Positions 6,392 through 6,873 of a stretch of 6,873 nucleotides of DNA are shown in pieces. The stretch lies in NCBI GenBank assembly GCA_945873675.1, contig CAMCEP010000149.1, positions 1-6,873 of the forward strand, written 5' to 3'. A program made the translations under genes and the position numbers. Below the pieces are notes generated by a model. The model searched no databases. It worked only from the letters and a program-made list of their open reading frames with translations, and was not told the DNA's origin. The DNA comes from Asaia bogorensis (GTDB lineage Bacteria; Pseudomonadota; Alphaproteobacteria; Acetobacterales; Acetobacteraceae). How positions within the stretch are numbered: position 1 is the first letter of the stretch; the number at the start of each line of letters is the position of its first letter.

Positions 6392-6873
6392 CTAAACGCT
6401 CAGCAGCAACAGCGCGCCAAACCCGGCAATCGCCGCACCACCAAAGCGTAGCGCGCCGGCGTAACGCGCAGATGCCACGCCAAGCGCCGCGCCAAAACCA
6501 TGCAGCAGCGCAGAGCCCGCCAGCATGCCAAGCGCGGATGGCAGCGCCGCGCTGGCTATCTCACCGCCATGCGCCAGGCCATGCACCAAGCCTGCCAGCA
6601 GCACCAAGGGTAGCACCACCGCAGGGCGGAAAGGCTGCGCCATGGCGAGCATGGCACCCAGCACAATCAGGCTGCCCGCCACCGCGGTTTCAACCACGCC
6701 AAAGTCAAGCCCGATGCCACCCGTGAGCGCCAGCGCAATGCCGCCCGCCATTCCAAGCAGGAAGCCCAGCGGTGGCAGCCAGCCGCGCTGCCAGCCAAGG
6801 GTCGCCGCCCAAAGCCCAATCGCCACCATCGCCGCCACATGGTCCGCGCCCGTCAGCGGGTGCAGGAAGCCCG
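6392..6873 (-). CDS. HupE/UreJ-family nickel/cobalt permease, N-terminus beyond the window
   Basis: The last 159 residues are visible; about 30-40 N-terminal residues, probably the signal-like segment, lie off the right edge. HupE/UreJ proteins are inner-membrane permeases thought to import nickel (sometimes cobalt) for hydrogenase or urease. Seen: the signature GFLHPLTGADHVAAM (visible residues 1-15), with His4, Asp10 and His11 as the expected metal-binding set; a second His/Glu cluster HGLAHGGE (97-104); and His124 within a later helix. About six hydrophobic segments can be picked out, near 12-26, 32-52, 58-77, 83-99, 108-130 and 141-159, rich in Gly and Ala as usual for the family. The frame stays open to the edge, so the GTG at 6838 is an internal Val codon, not the start. 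It is convergent with the receptor operon and probably belongs to a separate unit to the right, perhaps urease or hydrogenase genes (inference). Confidence 0.9.
   Translation of the reverse strand, partial: GFLHPLTGADHVAAMVAIGLWAATLGWQRGWLPPLGFLLGMAGGIALALTGGIGLDFGVVETAVAGSLIVLGAMLAMAQPFRPAVVLPLVLLAGLVHGLAHGGEIASAALPSALGMLAGSALLHGFGAALGVASARYAGALRFGGAAIAGFGALLLLSV

Overview
The window reads as a stretch of a moderately GC-rich (about 60 percent by eye) proteobacterial chromosome. An alphaproteobacterium of the Acetobacteraceae/Rhodospirillales kind is my best guess. It rests on gene style: several tripartite-tricarboxylate-transporter (TTT, TctC/Bug) solute receptors without their membrane subunits, next to CoA-ligase and crotonase genes. 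A betaproteobacterium such as Bordetella, also rich in Bug receptors, cannot be excluded. No RNA gene, CRISPR array, insertion sequence or prophage part was seen.

Layout: (1) 1-2596, minus strand: a two-gene operon encoding a 715-residue ADP-forming acyl-CoA synthetase (TTG start), then an enoyl-CoA hydratase cut by the left edge. The two overlap by ATGA. (2) 2597-2768: a divergent control region with two short repeat families. (3) 2769-3752, plus: a first Bug-type receptor. (4) 3787-4233, minus: a small hotdog-fold acyl-CoA thioesterase, convergent with the receptor. (5) 4234-4377: a second divergent control region with a plausible sigma-70-like promoter. (6) 4378-5349 and 5376-6344, plus: two paralogous Bug-type receptors in tandem, 26 bases apart. 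(7) 6392-6873, minus: a HupE/UreJ-type nickel/cobalt permease whose N-terminus lies beyond the right edge.

How they may work together (inference): the receptors would bind organic acids in the periplasm and hand them to a TctAB membrane pair encoded elsewhere. The synthetase would activate an acid to its CoA thioester, the hydratase would act on the unsaturated acyl-CoA, and the thioesterase would release CoA. The substrate is not readable from sequence. All families are known; I see no convincingly new biological system. The points most worth a second look are the orphan receptor set, with an altered ligand loop in the last copy, and the short repeats in the two divergent control regions.
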